DNA of 64,000 bases, taken from contig NC_088355.1 of assembly GCF_036884655.1 (NCBI RefSeq), positions 21,702,001-21,766,000 on the forward strand, given 5' to 3'. Under the pieces are notes generated by a model. The model had not been told where the DNA came from. It was given only the letters and a program-made list of their open reading frames with translations, and ran no database searches. Position numbers and translations under genes: made by a program. The stretch comes from Musa acuminata AAA Group (taxonomy: Eukaryota > Streptophyta > Magnoliopsida > Zingiberales > Musaceae). Below, piece after piece: positions 8,758 to 19,871 of the stretch; the first letter of the stretch is position 1; each line of letters begins with the position of its first letter.

Positions 8758-8759
8758 AT

Positions 8760-9754
8760 TGTTAGGATCAAGAGCACTAAAAGGGGGGGGGGGGGGGGGG
8801 GGGGGGTGAATTAGTGTAGCGGAAATCTTTCAACGATAAAACACGTTCGAACGATAAAAACGATTTCGGTGTGAAAGTCGATTCTAAGATTACTTTAACT
8901 TAAGATCAAGCGAGATGACGTTAAAATCAATCTATGAAGGCAGTTTGCAGTTATGATGAAAACCAGAATATAAGCGCAAACTAAAATACGACGTTCGTAT
9001 GAAGAAGCTGATTTACGTCTAAATGCTGATTCATAAATCACTTGATTAGGCGAGATGCAGTTTAAGCAAGGATATAAAGGCAGTTTGCAGTTATGATTGA
9101 AATCAAAACGTAAACGTAAACTGAAATATGATGATCGTACGAAAAAATAGATTTACGTCTAAACGCTGATTCGGAAAGTGCAAAGCTTGAAACCCGATCG
9201 TATATGCGCAGAAAGCAGTAAGCTTTAGAGGAGGTTTGCAGTAAAGATAATATGCTCAAAGTAAATGCAAACTGAGATTTAGAGTGGTTCGGTCAATCTT
9301 GACCTACTCTACTTTTGGCTTCCTCCACCGATGAGGTCACCGACGTCAACTAGAGGCCTTCCTTTAATAGGCGAAGGCCAACCACCCTTTTACAATTTCA
9401 CTCCTTTTGACGGGCTTAGGAGACAACCCTTACAGAATTTTCTCTCCTCTCTTTACAACTCAGAACTTGGAAGAACAGAGGGAGAAGAACTTTTGACCTT
9501 TACTACAATTTTGAGCTCTAAGAATCACAGAAAAAGATCAAGATTTCGGTGTAAGTTCATGCCCTTTCAGTGCTGAATGGGTGGGGTATTTATAAGCCCT
9601 AACCCAGTTCAAATTTTGAGCTCAAAACTGTCAATTCCCGGAATTTCGGGATCAGGCGGTTGCACCTCCTGACTGAGGCGGTTGCACCGCCTAGCAGAGC
9701 TCGAAGACTGAGCCTCTGGGCGGTGCCACCTCTGTCAGGGGCAGTTGCACCTCC
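8760..9754 (-). repeat. 5' LTR of element A, first part (split by element B)
   Basis: Plus orientation begins tgttaggatcaagagc and runs to the insertion point of B inside the palindrome cluster (ggcagttgcacctcc). It continues at 17930. It includes a 24-base G run at 8783-8806, about 22 bp from the LTR end, and the TATA box near 9587. Confidence 0.88.
8783..8806. repeat. Homopolymer G run (24 bases) near the LTR end
   Basis: A pure G run on the plus strand (C on the element sense strand). The same site is 4+4 G split by T in A's other LTR, 23 G at 9780-9802 and 13 G at 16750-16762 in the two LTRs of B, 11 G at 58665-58675 in C, and 4+5 split by A in K (about 49384-49393). Confidence 0.9.
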
Positions 9755-10994
9755 TGTTAGGATCGGAGCGGCACTAAGAGGGGGGGGGGGGGGGGGGGGG
9801 GGTGAATTAGTGTAGCGGATTAAAACTTCGGTTTTAGAAAATCTTTCGTACGATAAAAATAATGTTTCGTATGAAATCGTCTTAATTGCATTGAAAGCGT
9901 ACGTAATAAGATGAGGGCAGTGAACTTAGCAAAGTAAAGGTTTGCAGAAAGATAAATGCAGTAATGAAATGCAAACCAGAGATCACGCCGATTTTAGAGT
10001 GGTTCGGTCAGACGACCTACTCCACTTGCGAGGCCCCTCTTCGATGACGCTCCCACCTTCCACTAGCAACTCTCTTGAAATGGAAGGGCAAATACCCCTC
10101 TTACAACTCTTTACAAGCGGTTCACTCTCTTACAGATTTTCGAGAAGGAATGAGGTGAACACTAGCAAATTGAAAACTAGACTTTATAAGACCTTTTCTA
10201 AGAGCTTTCTCTCAATCAATTGCTGCTCAAAAGTTATAATATCAGCTGAGATTTGAGGGGTATTTATAGGCCTCAAGAGGATTCAAATTTGGGCTCCAAA
10301 ATTTGGGCTCCAAAATTTGAATTCTCTTTGGGTTCCCGATGCTGGCGGTGCCACCGCCCAGCTAAGCGGTGCCACCGCCTAGCACTCGGGTGCTGGACGG
10401 TGCAACCACCCAGCCCAGGAGGTGTCACCGCCCAGCTCTCGGGTGCTGAGCGGTGCCACCGCCTGGCTTCCGATTTCACTGGTTTGGCTTAATTTTAGCC
10501 CAAACCATATCTGATTTTGGGTCCAGTTGGCCCCTAACCAGGATATAGGATTATCTCTTAATCCTAATCCTAATTACAAGTGAACTACATAACAAAAAAA
10601 AAAAACACATCCTAAGCAAGCTTTCAACCGCGAATGTCGAGTCTTGTTCCGGCGAGCTTTCCGACGAACTTTCTTCCGACGGACTCCCATCAAGCTTCCG
10701 AACTTGTGATGACTTTAATGAGTAGCCGAGCCTTCCCGGTGATCTCCGTGAACCTCCGATAATCTCTTTGGCGAACTTCCAAAAATTCCGACAAGTTCCC
10801 GATTTCTTCTCGGTTGGTTCCGGTAGCATTTCCGACGATTCTTCGGACTCTTAAACGTCCATCTAACTTGACTCCGGTATCCTTGCTTTGTTTTTTCTGG
10901 TTATCATAGTTAATCCTGCATACTTAACTCAATAATATGGATTAGATCAAATAACCCATCAATTGATTTTATCATCAAAATCCGAGATTCAACA
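9755..10994 (-). repeat. 3' LTR of element B (1240 bp)
   Basis: Begins tgttaggatcggagcggc and ends gagattcaaca in plus orientation; partner at 16725-17929. It contains a 23-G run at 9780-9802, the TATA box (ggggtatttatagg, about 10257-10270) and a palindrome cluster at about 10343-10465. The length difference from the partner comes mainly from the G run, a duplicated ctccaaaatttgggctcc word (about 10290-10318) and an extra palindrome unit. Confidence 0.9.
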
Positions 10995-12043
10995 ATCTCC
11001 CCCTTTTTGATGATGACAATCAATTGATGACGGAGTTAAACATAACTCCCCTTATCTATATGCCATATTATGAGAAGATAAAGCACTTGAATTCCATCCC
11101 ATTGAATTCAAGCATAAACCGATAAGTTCTAACCGTAGAACTTAATGTTGTTCTCATTAAGTATAATGGAAATGTGAAACTTCGATGAAAATCTTTTTCA
11201 AGTCGAAAGATAAAAGATAAATTTTACTATGACAAAAGATTTTCAACATGAATTTCATGATTATACATTTTAGAGATGCATTCAATATGATCAATCAATC
11301 TTACGATATTTTCAAGGATTTTGCAAGGCATATAAGACAATCATCAATCGATCACTTTTCTCAAAGATTTTGCAATTCATATTTTGTCATGCTATTAAGA
11401 ATGATATAAGTCATCACTTTTCTCCCCCTTTGTCATCAACAAAAAGGGAAATGAGACTTGAAGCACATATTTTGTCATACAACGATTTTATCATTGAAAA
11501 TTAAGTATGCAAAAATATTTATGCAGAGTTCACTTTAGAGGAAAATTCAGCATGCATTCATATTATCTAATCTCTTCTTTCTATAAATAACAGAAATTGT
11601 AGATGTACAAGAGAGAGATTGGGATAAAAAAAATTCAAGTAGTAATTTCACGAAGTCAAGATCATAATTCGAATACAAACTCATTCAAATCGTTAAATTC
11701 ATTAAAATCTCAACATTACTTTTCAATCATTATATAAGGCATTTAAAGAATTTTGAAACATAGGAGAATGATTAATTTAAGCATACAATGTTTCAATCAA
11801 ATTCAAGTCATGAATGCCAAAAGATATTATTTGTGATTCCAATTTTGTAAGATCAAGATTATGATTTAGATGAAACTTATTTAAATCAAATCAGTAACTT
11901 GAAATTCATAATTAAGTCATCAAAATCGATTTCGAGATTTCACAACATGTCATATGGAATTTGAAGGAGAATGATTAGATTCACCGAGAGATGGAAAGAA
12001 GATGAAAAACTTTACGAAAAATCCAATCAAACAAATTTATTGT
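10995..12043 (-). other. Non-coding 3' internal region of element B with polypurine tracts
   Basis: The polypurine tract CATCAAAAAGGGGGAGAT (minus) adjoins the LTR at 10995-11012. A second similar block, GTTGATGACAAAGGGGGAG, lies at about 11423-11443. The rest is AT-rich with no supported ORF. Some Sireviruses carry an envelope-like ORF between pol and the 3' LTR; none is visible here. Confidence 0.65.
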
Positions 12044-15000
12044 TTAGGGACAATTTAACATACCTAATTCCCTTCTAATGAATTCAAATTGGTCTTCATT
12101 CAAGGCTTTTGTGAATATATATGCTAATTGATGCTTTGTGTCAATGAATTCTAGAACAACATTATTGTTAAGGACATGATCGCGTATGAAATGATGCCTA
12201 ACGTCGATGTGCTTAGTTCTAGAATGCTGAATCGGATTTTTAGTAAGACATATGGCACTAGTATTATCACATTTTATGGGAATATTTTTAAAGTGAATTT
12301 CATAGTCTTCTAATGTGTTTTTCATCCAAACAACTTGTGCATAGCATGCACTTGCAGCAATGTACTCAGCTTCCGCCATAGATAGTGCAACTGAATTTTG
12401 TTTCTTGGAAGTACAAGAAACAAGTGCATGTTCTAAAAATTGGCATGTTCCGGATGTACTTTTTCTATCTATCCTACATCCGCCAAAATCGGCATCCGCA
12501 TAAGCCATTAAATCAAATTTTTCGGATTTTGGATACCATAAACCTAAATTTGGAGTTCCTTTAAGATACCTAAAAATTCTTTTAACACTTTTAAGATGAG
12601 ATAATTTAGGATTTGATTGAAACCTAGCACAAAGTCCTACACTAAACATGATATCTGGTCTAGTCGCGGTAAGGTAGAGTAGACTACATATCATACCCCT
12701 ATATGTTTTTTTATCGAAATTTTCACTATTTTCATCCATATCTAACTTAGTCGTAGTACTCATAGGGGTGTTTATTGCTTTTGAATTATCCATGTTAAAT
12801 CATTTTAACAATTCTAACGTATATTTAGATTGGTTAAGAAATATACCATCCTTAAGTTGTTTGATTTGTAATCCTAAAAAGAAAGTTAATTCCCCCTTTA
12901 AACTCATTTCGAATTCATGACTCATAGATTTGGCAAATGATTCACATAGTGATTCATCCGAAGAGCCAAAAATAATATCGTCAACATAAATTTACACAAT
13001 AAGAAAATTATTTTTAAAATATTTAATAAACAATGTAGTATCAACCTTGCCTTTGGTAAAATTATTTAAAATAAGAAAGGAACTAAGCCTTTCATACCAA
13101 GCTCTAGGAGCTTGTTTCAAGCCATAGAGAGCCTTAGTCAATTTGAATATATGATTAGGAAAAAGAGTATTTTCAAATCCGGGAGGTTGTTCGACATATA
13201 CTTCTTTGGAAATAAAACCATTCAAGAAGGCACTTTTGACATCCATTTGAAATAGTTTAAAATTATAAATACTAGCATAGGCAAGGAGGATCCTTATGGC
13301 TTCTAATCGAGCCACGGGAGCGAAGGTTTCTTCGTAATCGATACCTTCTTCTTAGTTGAAACCTTTGGCCACTAATCTAGCCTTGTTTCTAACCACAATA
13401 CCATTTTCGTCTTGCTTGTTTCTAAAGACCCACTTAGTACCAATGACTAAATGGTCACTAGGTCTAGGAATAAGCTCCCACACCTTATTCCTCTCAAATT
13501 GATTCAATTCCTCTTGCATTGCAATAACCCAAAAATCATCTTTTATGGCCTCGTCAATGCACTTAGGTTCGATTTGAGAGAGGAAGGCGGCATTAGCACA
13601 AAAATTCTTGAAAGAGGAACGAGTTTGAACCCCTTTAGATGTATCCCCTATAATTAGCTCCTTTGGATGAGCATCTATATACTTCCATTCCTTAGGCAAG
13701 GAAATTTCGGAAGAAGGTGCATCCAAGTTGCTATTTTGAGGAGGGGGTTCATTTAAATTCAAATTATCAAAACCAAGATCATCATCAAAATCATTTTTCT
13801 TAAAATTTGAGACTTCATTAAAAACTACATGAATAGACTCTTCAATTACTAAGGTTCTTTTATTAAAAACCCGAAAAGCTTTCGAAACGGAAGAGTAACC
13901 AAGAAAGATGCCTTCATCGGATTTTGCATCAAATTTTCCTAAGGCATCCCTTTCATTTAAAATAAAGTATTTACAACCGAAAACTTTAAAATAGGAAATA
14001 TTTGATTTTTTGTTATTCCATAATTCATAGGAAGTTTTTGATAAGGAAGGTCTTATTAGGACTTTATTCATGATGTAGCAAGCCGTATTTACGGCTTCGG
14101 CCCAAAAATACTTAGGTAAACTATGTTCATTTAACATAGTTCTTGCCATTTCTTGTAGGTTTCTATTTTTTCTTTCAACTACTCCATTTTGTTAGGGATT
14201 TCTCGGAGTGGAGAAGTTATGATTGTATCCATTAACTTCACAAAAATTTTGAAAGTCATGGTTTTGAAATTCGCCACCATGATCACTTCGTATTGATGAA
14301 ATCATGAAACCTTTTTCGTTTTGAGTGAGTTTACAAAATTTAGAGAAACACTTGAAACAATCACTTTTGTGAGTTAAGAAATAGGTCCAAGTGTATCTAG
14401 AGTAGTCATCCACAATCACAAAAGCATATTTGCTTCCACCTAGACTTGTTGTATCAATTGGTCCAAATAAGTCCAAATGGATCAATTGTAACGGTCTAGT
14501 GGTGCTAATTTGATTTTTTGGTTTGAAGCTTGTTCTTATTTGTTTCCCTAGTTGACATGCATCACATACCTTATCCTTAATAAACTTCATATTAGGAATC
14601 CCTCATACTAGTTCTTGAGATAAGATTTTAGATATTGTTTTCATGCTTGCATGGCCTAATCTCCTATGCCAAAGCCAAGCATCATCATTTATGGCGGAGA
14701 AACACATTTCATTACTTAGTTCATCAAGATTGATGGTGTAGACATTATTTTGTTTTAAAGCAATCATAGTCATGTTATGATTTGGTTTTTCAATAATGCA
14801 CATATTTGATTCAAATCTAACGATATAACCTTTATCGCATAATTGACTAATGCTCAATAGATTATGTTTTAATCCATCAACTAGTAACACATCATCAATG
14901 GAAAAACTTGATTTGTTACCTATGGTTCCCTTGCCAATGATTTTGCCTTTGTTGTTGTCTCCGAAGGTGACATAGCCTTCGTCCATGCTAGTGAGCTTGG

Positions 15001-15088
15001 TGAATTGGGATGGATCTCCGGTCATATGCCTTGAGCATCCACTATCAAGATACCATCTCTTGCTCCTAGCATGTGATGGTGTATGTTT
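12044..15088 (-). pseudogene. pol: Element B Pol (protease, integrase, RT, RNase H), disabled by nonsense codons
   Basis: One continuous frame follows gag. Protease region: WYLDSGCSRHMTGDPSQFTK near 14980-15060. GAG-pre-integrase zinc motif WHRRLGHASM near 14660 with the CDACQLG pair. Integrase core: [79 protein letters not shown] and [13 protein letters not shown] around 12950-13000. RNase H: YADADFGGCRIDRKSTSGTC, SMAEAEYIAASAC, ending ELGMLNCP at 12044. In-frame stops at 14603, 14192, 13352, 12992 and 12800 interrupt it; each corresponds to Arg or Gln in relatives (CGA to TGA or CAA to TAA). Catalytic motifs are otherwise intact, so inactivation looks recent and purely by point mutation. 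Confidence 0.9.
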
Positions 15089-16672
15089 CTACAAGAAGGA
15101 ATTATTTTTAGGTACCCATTTGCTTTTGGGTGCCTCAAAAACTAATCTAACTTGTTTATCATGTTGCATAGACTTGATTATGGTTCCTTTAGGAACCCAA
15201 ATCAATTTGTTCGGACTAATTTTCTTGAATGGACATTGGTAAGTTATATGTCCATATTTGCAACAAAAGTTGCAATTGCTTTGGTGTTGAACATGTAAGA
15301 TAGAACCTTTAATGAAGGTGGTTGGATTTTGGTGAGTACTTCTCACAAATCCGATTCCACTCCTTTTAGGAACGTGACCCTTATTTGTAAGGATCATGTT
15401 TAAGGACTTGCTACCGACCTCGAATTTCTTCAAGGTGTCTTTAAGTACTAAATTCTCATTTTAGAGAGTTTCTAAATCATGGCATTTAGCACATGGAGCT
15501 AGACTATCATGATATTCAGTTTTTAATTTATCAAAAGCACACGTAAGACTATCATGGTCTTTTTTTATCAATTTATATTTTCTACTAATTGTCTTACATT
15601 CATCAAATAACTCATTAAAGGCATTTAATAAATCATGATAAGGTAAATCTGCATTAATTAAATCCGTTACCTCTTCTTCGAAGGCTATTAGAGCGTAGTG
15701 AACAACTTGCTCGGTGTTGGACTCCTCTTCTTCGGACGTGCTTGAATCATCCCATGTTGCCTTGAGCGCCTTCTTCTTTGGTGTTCTCTTTTTGGCTTGA
15801 GGGCAATCGTTCATGTAGTGTCCCGGTTTTTTGCATTCATAGCAAATCACTTGGTCATTCTTTTGTTCAAATTTATTTTTTGTATTATTTTTAAATTTGT
15901 TCTTCCTTAAATATTTTTTGAATTTTTGAGTCAAAAGTGCAATGTCATTGTCACTGTCCTCATCACTTGATGTTCCTTTCAAGTGGTCTTCTTGTGATTT
16001 GAGTGCCATATCCTTCCTGTTCTTTGGAAGGGGGTTCTCGAGCTCGTCATGAGCTTGACATGTCATTTCGTAGGTCATTAGAGACCCAATGAGTTCTTCA
16101 AGAGGGAATGTTTTAAGGTCTTTGGCCTCTTGAATGGCCGTAACTTTTGGATCCCAACTTTTAGGGAGGGATCTTAAGATTTTAGTTACTAATTCAAAGT
16201 TAGTAAAATCTTTACCAAGAGCTTTGAGTCCATTGATGACATCCGTAAACCGGGTGTACATGTCTCCGATAGACTCACTTGGTTTCATTCGGAAAAGTTC
16301 GTAAGAGTGCACAAGAATGTTGATTTTGGACTCTTTCACTCGGCTAGTGCCTTCATGAGTGACCTCAAGAGTTCTCCAAATATCAAAAGCCGAATCACAA
16401 ATTGAAACACGATTAAATTCATTTTTGTCTAGTGCACAAAACAAGGCATTCATAGCCTTTACATTTAAAGCAAAAACCTTCTTCTCCGATTCATTCCATT
16501 CGCTCATCGGAAGAGAAGATTTTTGAAATCCGTTTTCAACAATAGTCCAAAGCTCGAAATCCATAGAAATGAGGAAGATCCTCATCCGAGTCTTCCAATA
16601 CATGTAATCCGACCCATTAAACATAGGTGGACGTGTGATAGAATGACCCTCTTGCATCCCGGAGTAAGCCAT
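15089..16672 (-). pseudogene. gag: Element B Gag with one premature stop
   Basis: Starts MAYSGMQEGHSITRPPMF and follows element A's Gag along its whole length. It has the capsid-like region, the acidic GTSSDEDSDNDIALL linker, the knuckles CYECKKPGHYMNDC and CNFCCKYGHITYQC, and the WVPKNNSFL terminus. A TAA at 15461-15463 replaces a Gln codon and truncates the frame to 403 residues; the same frame continues to the family's Gag stop, a TAG at 15089-15091. Without the premature stop Gag would be 527 residues. Pol follows immediately in the same frame after the TAG. Confidence 0.88.
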
Positions 16673-16710
16673 CTCTCTTGGGTATTAAACCAAATATGAG
16701 AGAGAACCTT

Positions 16711-16722
16711 GCTCTGATACCA
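16711..16722 (-). other. Primer-binding site of element B
   Basis: TGGTATCAGAGC on the minus strand, two bases from the 5' LTR end, complementary to initiator tRNA-Met. Confidence 0.88.
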
Positions 16723-16724
16723 AT

Positions 16725-17929
16725 TGTTAGGATCGGAGCGGCACTAAGAGGGGGGGGGGGGGTGAATTAGTGCAGCGGATTAAAACTTCAGTTTTAGAAA
16801 ATCTTTCGTATGATAAAAATAATGTTTCGTATGAAATCGTCTTAATTGCGTTGAAAGCGTACGTAATAAGATGAGGGTAGTGAACTTAGCAAAGTAAAGG
16901 TTTGCAGAAAGATAAATGCAGTAATGAAATGCAAACCAGAGATCACGCCGATTTTAGAGTGGTTCGGTCAAATGACCTACTCCACTTGCGAGGCCCCTCT
17001 TCGATGAGGCTCCCGCCTTCCACTAGCAACTCTCTTGAAATGGAAGAGCAAATACCCCTCTTACAACTCTTTACAAGCGGTTCACTCTCTTACAGATTTT
17101 CGAGAAGGAATGAGGTGAACACTAGCAAATTGAAAACTAGACTTTCTAAGACCTTTTCTAAGAGCTTCTCTCAATCAATTGCTGCTCAAAAGTTGTAATC
17201 TCAGCTGAGATTTGAGGGGTATTTATAGGCCTCAAGAGAATTCAAATTTGGGCTCCAAAATTTAAATTCTCTTTGGGTTCCCGATACTAGCGGTGCCACC
17301 GCCCAGCCAAGCGGTGCCACCGCCCAGCGCTCGGGTGCTGGACGGTGCAACCGCCCAGCCCAGGAGGTGTCACCGCCCTACCAGGCGGTGCCACCGCCTG
17401 GCTTCCGATTTCACTGGTTTGGCTTAATTTTAGCCCAAACCATATATGATTTTGGGCCCAGTTGGCCCCTAACCAGGATATAGGATTATCTTTTAATCCT
17501 AATCCTAATTACAAGTGAACTACATAACAAAAAAAATAAACACATCCTAAGCAAGCTTTCAACCGCGAATGTCGAGTCTTGTTCCAGCGAGCTTTCCGAC
17601 GAACTTTCTTCCGACGGACTCCCATCAAGCTTCCGAACTTGTGATGACTTTAACGAGTAGCCGAGCCTTCTCGATGATCTCTGTGAACCTCCGACAATCT
17701 CTTCGACGAACTTCCGAAAATTCCGACAAGTTCCCGATTTCTTCTCGGTTGGTTCCGGCAACATTTTCGACGATTCTTCGGACTCTTAAACGTCCATCTA
17801 ACTTGACTCCGGTATCCTTGCTTTGTGTTTTCTAGTTATCGTAGTTAATCTTGCATACTTAACTCAATAATATGGATTAGATCAAATAACCCATCAATTG
17901 ATTTTATCATCAAAATCCGAGATTCAACA
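16725..17929 (-). repeat. 5' LTR of element B (1205 bp)
   Basis: Very similar to 9755-10994 by eye, with scattered single-base differences, a shorter G run (16750-16762) and fewer palindromes (about 17289-17400). The TATA box is at about 17215-17227. It ends gagattcaaca at 17929 and then joins element A's LTR. Confidence 0.9.
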
Positions 17930-18707
17930 CCTCATACCAGAGCTCAAAGACCGAGCTCAGGCGGTTGCACCTCCTGACTGAGGCGGTTGCACCGCCTGGT
18001 AGAGCTCGAAGACCGAGCTCAGGCGGTGCCACCTCTTGTCAGGGGAGGTTGCACCGCCCAGTCTCGCTCGGAGACTGAGGCTAGGCGGTGCCACCACCTG
18101 GCTGGAGCGGTTGCACCTCCCAGTCTCGCTCAGAGACTGAGCCCAGGCGATGCAACCTCCTGCCTTGGGCGGTTCAACCGCATGGTAGAAATCAGGGTCC
18201 GAATGGGTTGATCCATTCGGCCCAATTTGGGTTTTTCAAGGGCCCAATTGCCCCAAGATTAAGTTAATGGGATCACCTCCCATTTCTAACTTAATCATTG
18301 TGCTAACTACGATTTTTCCTAAGACATTTACTGCAACTTGCTCCGGTGCGTCAATCGCTTCTTCCGGCGAGCTTCCGGCGAACTTCCATCGATCATCCAA
18401 TGAACCCTCGGTGATGCTTCTGCGGACTTCCGGCAAACTCCTGGACTTGCGACGATTCACTTGGCGAGTTCCGACGAGCTTCTTTGGCAAGCTTATGGAC
18501 TTCTCGGATTTGTTCCCTCGGAACCTCCGACGACTGTCCGAACTTCCGTCGAACTCTCGAACTCCCAACGTGATCATTGTCTTGACTCTAGCACAACTCC
18601 TGCTACATATCTTACTTTCATCGTAGTTAATCCTGCACACTTATCTCAACATATAGATTAGATAACAAATGACAATTGACTTCATCATCAAAATCCGAGA
18701 TTCAACA
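17930..18707 (-). repeat. 5' LTR of element A, second part
   Basis: Continues A's LTR from 9754 after the B insertion (cctcataccagagctc corresponds to cctcctgctagagctc at about 2880-2895 in the other LTR). It contains the rest of the palindrome cluster (17956-18185) and ends gagattcaaca at 18707, followed by the ATGTT target duplication. The combined two-part LTR is about 1.77 kb against 1742 bp for the partner. Confidence 0.88.
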
Positions 18708-18712
18708 ATGTT

Positions 18713-19656
18713 GTATTGTCATTAGTTACTTTCTGCAAATTTGAACCCGAGTGGTAATATTTCCAAAGGTATTTGTATTACATTCCTTAAGTGCTGCTTT
18801 ACAGGCTTTGAGCTATTGACATAAGATGTAAAGGGGCGAACCATGTATATTAACATTCCAAGCTAATCTAATAATATCAAAGAACTGAGGATGAGTACTC
18901 CACATGTTAAAGAATCTAAATGGTTTCTTGCATTTGGGTGTTGCTTTGTCTACGTGTATATTACATTAAAGAATGATCAGAAAACAATGGTGCATCATAC
19001 TCAAAAAGTGAATCAAGGTAAACTGTTAACCATTCTTGATTAATCAAACACCTGTCGAGTCGAGCCATTAATTTTCTGTTAGCAACACCTTGATTACTCC
19101 CGGAGAGCCAATTGCTCATAGATTTCATATCAATCAATGCAGTAGTGTCTATATAATCATTAAAACTTTGAAGCTGACTTTCGGAAAGCTATCTACCCCC
19201 CACTTTTTCATTTGTGCATCGAACATTATTAAAGTCACTAAGAACAATCCAAGGTACATTAAGACAGTCATTTGCAATGTTAGTCAGATTAGTCCATGGT
19301 ATATTTCTTTCTTGTATACTGTTTGAAGAATATATACCAATGAAATTGAATTGATAGTCATTCTTTTTGTCCTTCACCTTAAGATGTATGAATCGATCAA
19401 TAGCAAAAATAAACCAAGCATTAATAGAGTTAGGATGTCATAAGACCCATATTCTACTAAATATTTCACTAGAGTCATTGGTAAACAGTTATATGTCCGA
19501 CCATATTAAATTCTTTTGAGTAAGAACGCGCAATTGTTTAATTTTTATTTCCACGAGAATAGCAATATCACATGCGGCAGACTTGATTATTCTATTGAGC
19601 TCCCAACATTTTTCGAGCTTATTAAGTCCACGAACATTCTAGCAGATTATCTTCAT
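18713..19656 (-). pseudogene. LINE1 ORF2, endonuclease domain
   Basis: The minus strand begins MKIICWNVRGLNK at 19656, the canonical start of plant L1-type ORF2, whose first domain is an APE-like endonuclease. Downstream, LNVPWIVLSDFNNVRC at about 19230-19275 matches the 'W-GDFN' catalytic motif region. Multiple stops and shifts break the frame. At 18713 it is cut by element A; the continuation, the start of RT, lies at 1904-1272. The homologous plus-strand copy is at 23041-23129 and 28331-29330. Confidence 0.78.
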
Positions 19657-19871
19657 CAGAAATAAAACAAATGGAAAGGAAGTAAGGTATTCATCCAACG
19701 ATTTTGAATGGATAATACCATCCTTTTTCTTATCCTTAGATTTTGTATTTTCCTCCCACACAATATCCTTATCTTTTAAAGCTTTATTCCTATATTTATC
19801 CACTTCATCCACAGCTAGCAAATGTTTAAACTTTGTACCTTGGGTCAAGTAGTCCTGGTTGACATGGTTTG

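Larger units (their letters stand above)
9755..17929 (-). mobile_element. Element B: full-length Sirevirus-type copia element
   Basis: Both LTRs are present, with matching TGTTGAATC...CCTAACA ends. Target duplication is CCTCC on the left (9750-9754) and CCTCA on the right (17930-17934), one mismatch. The flanks join into the LTR sequence of element A. Minus-strand order: 5' LTR, primer-binding site, gag, PR, INT, RT, RNase H, about 1 kb of AT-rich non-coding DNA with a second polypurine-like block, polypurine tract, 3' LTR. Total 8175 bp. gag-pol stays in one frame from 16672 to 12044 with no frameshift but several nonsense codons. It is younger than A because it sits in A's LTR. Confidence 0.92.
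1905..18707 (-). mobile_element. Element A: gag-only Sirevirus-like copia element with accessory ORF, interrupted by element B
   Basis: The boundaries are exact: the same 5-bp flank ATGTT occurs at 1900-1904 and 18708-18712. The terminal repeats on the minus strand begin TGTTGAATC or TGTTAAATC and end GATCCTAACA. Minus-strand order: 5' LTR (18707-17930 joined to 9754-8760), primer-binding site 8747-8757, gag 8709-7171, accessory ORF 6306-5302, AT-rich region with a short tandem repeat, polypurine tract 3647-3665, 3' LTR 3646-1905. No protease, integrase, RT or RNase H domain lies between gag and the accessory ORF; homology to pol stops near 7050. After removing nested B the element is about 8.6 kb. 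The structure fits the published TR-GAG class of non-autonomous plant elements, with an added ORF. Confidence 0.85.

Noticed and set aside
18236..18640. Overlapping sense and antisense frames of 100-158 codons that recur in LTRs at about 3208-3565, 18236-18640, 50626-50999 and 63009-63485
   Set aside because: The recurrence is explained by LTR homology. The TCG/CGA-rich sequence avoids stops on both strands, and the frames lack start context or any domain.
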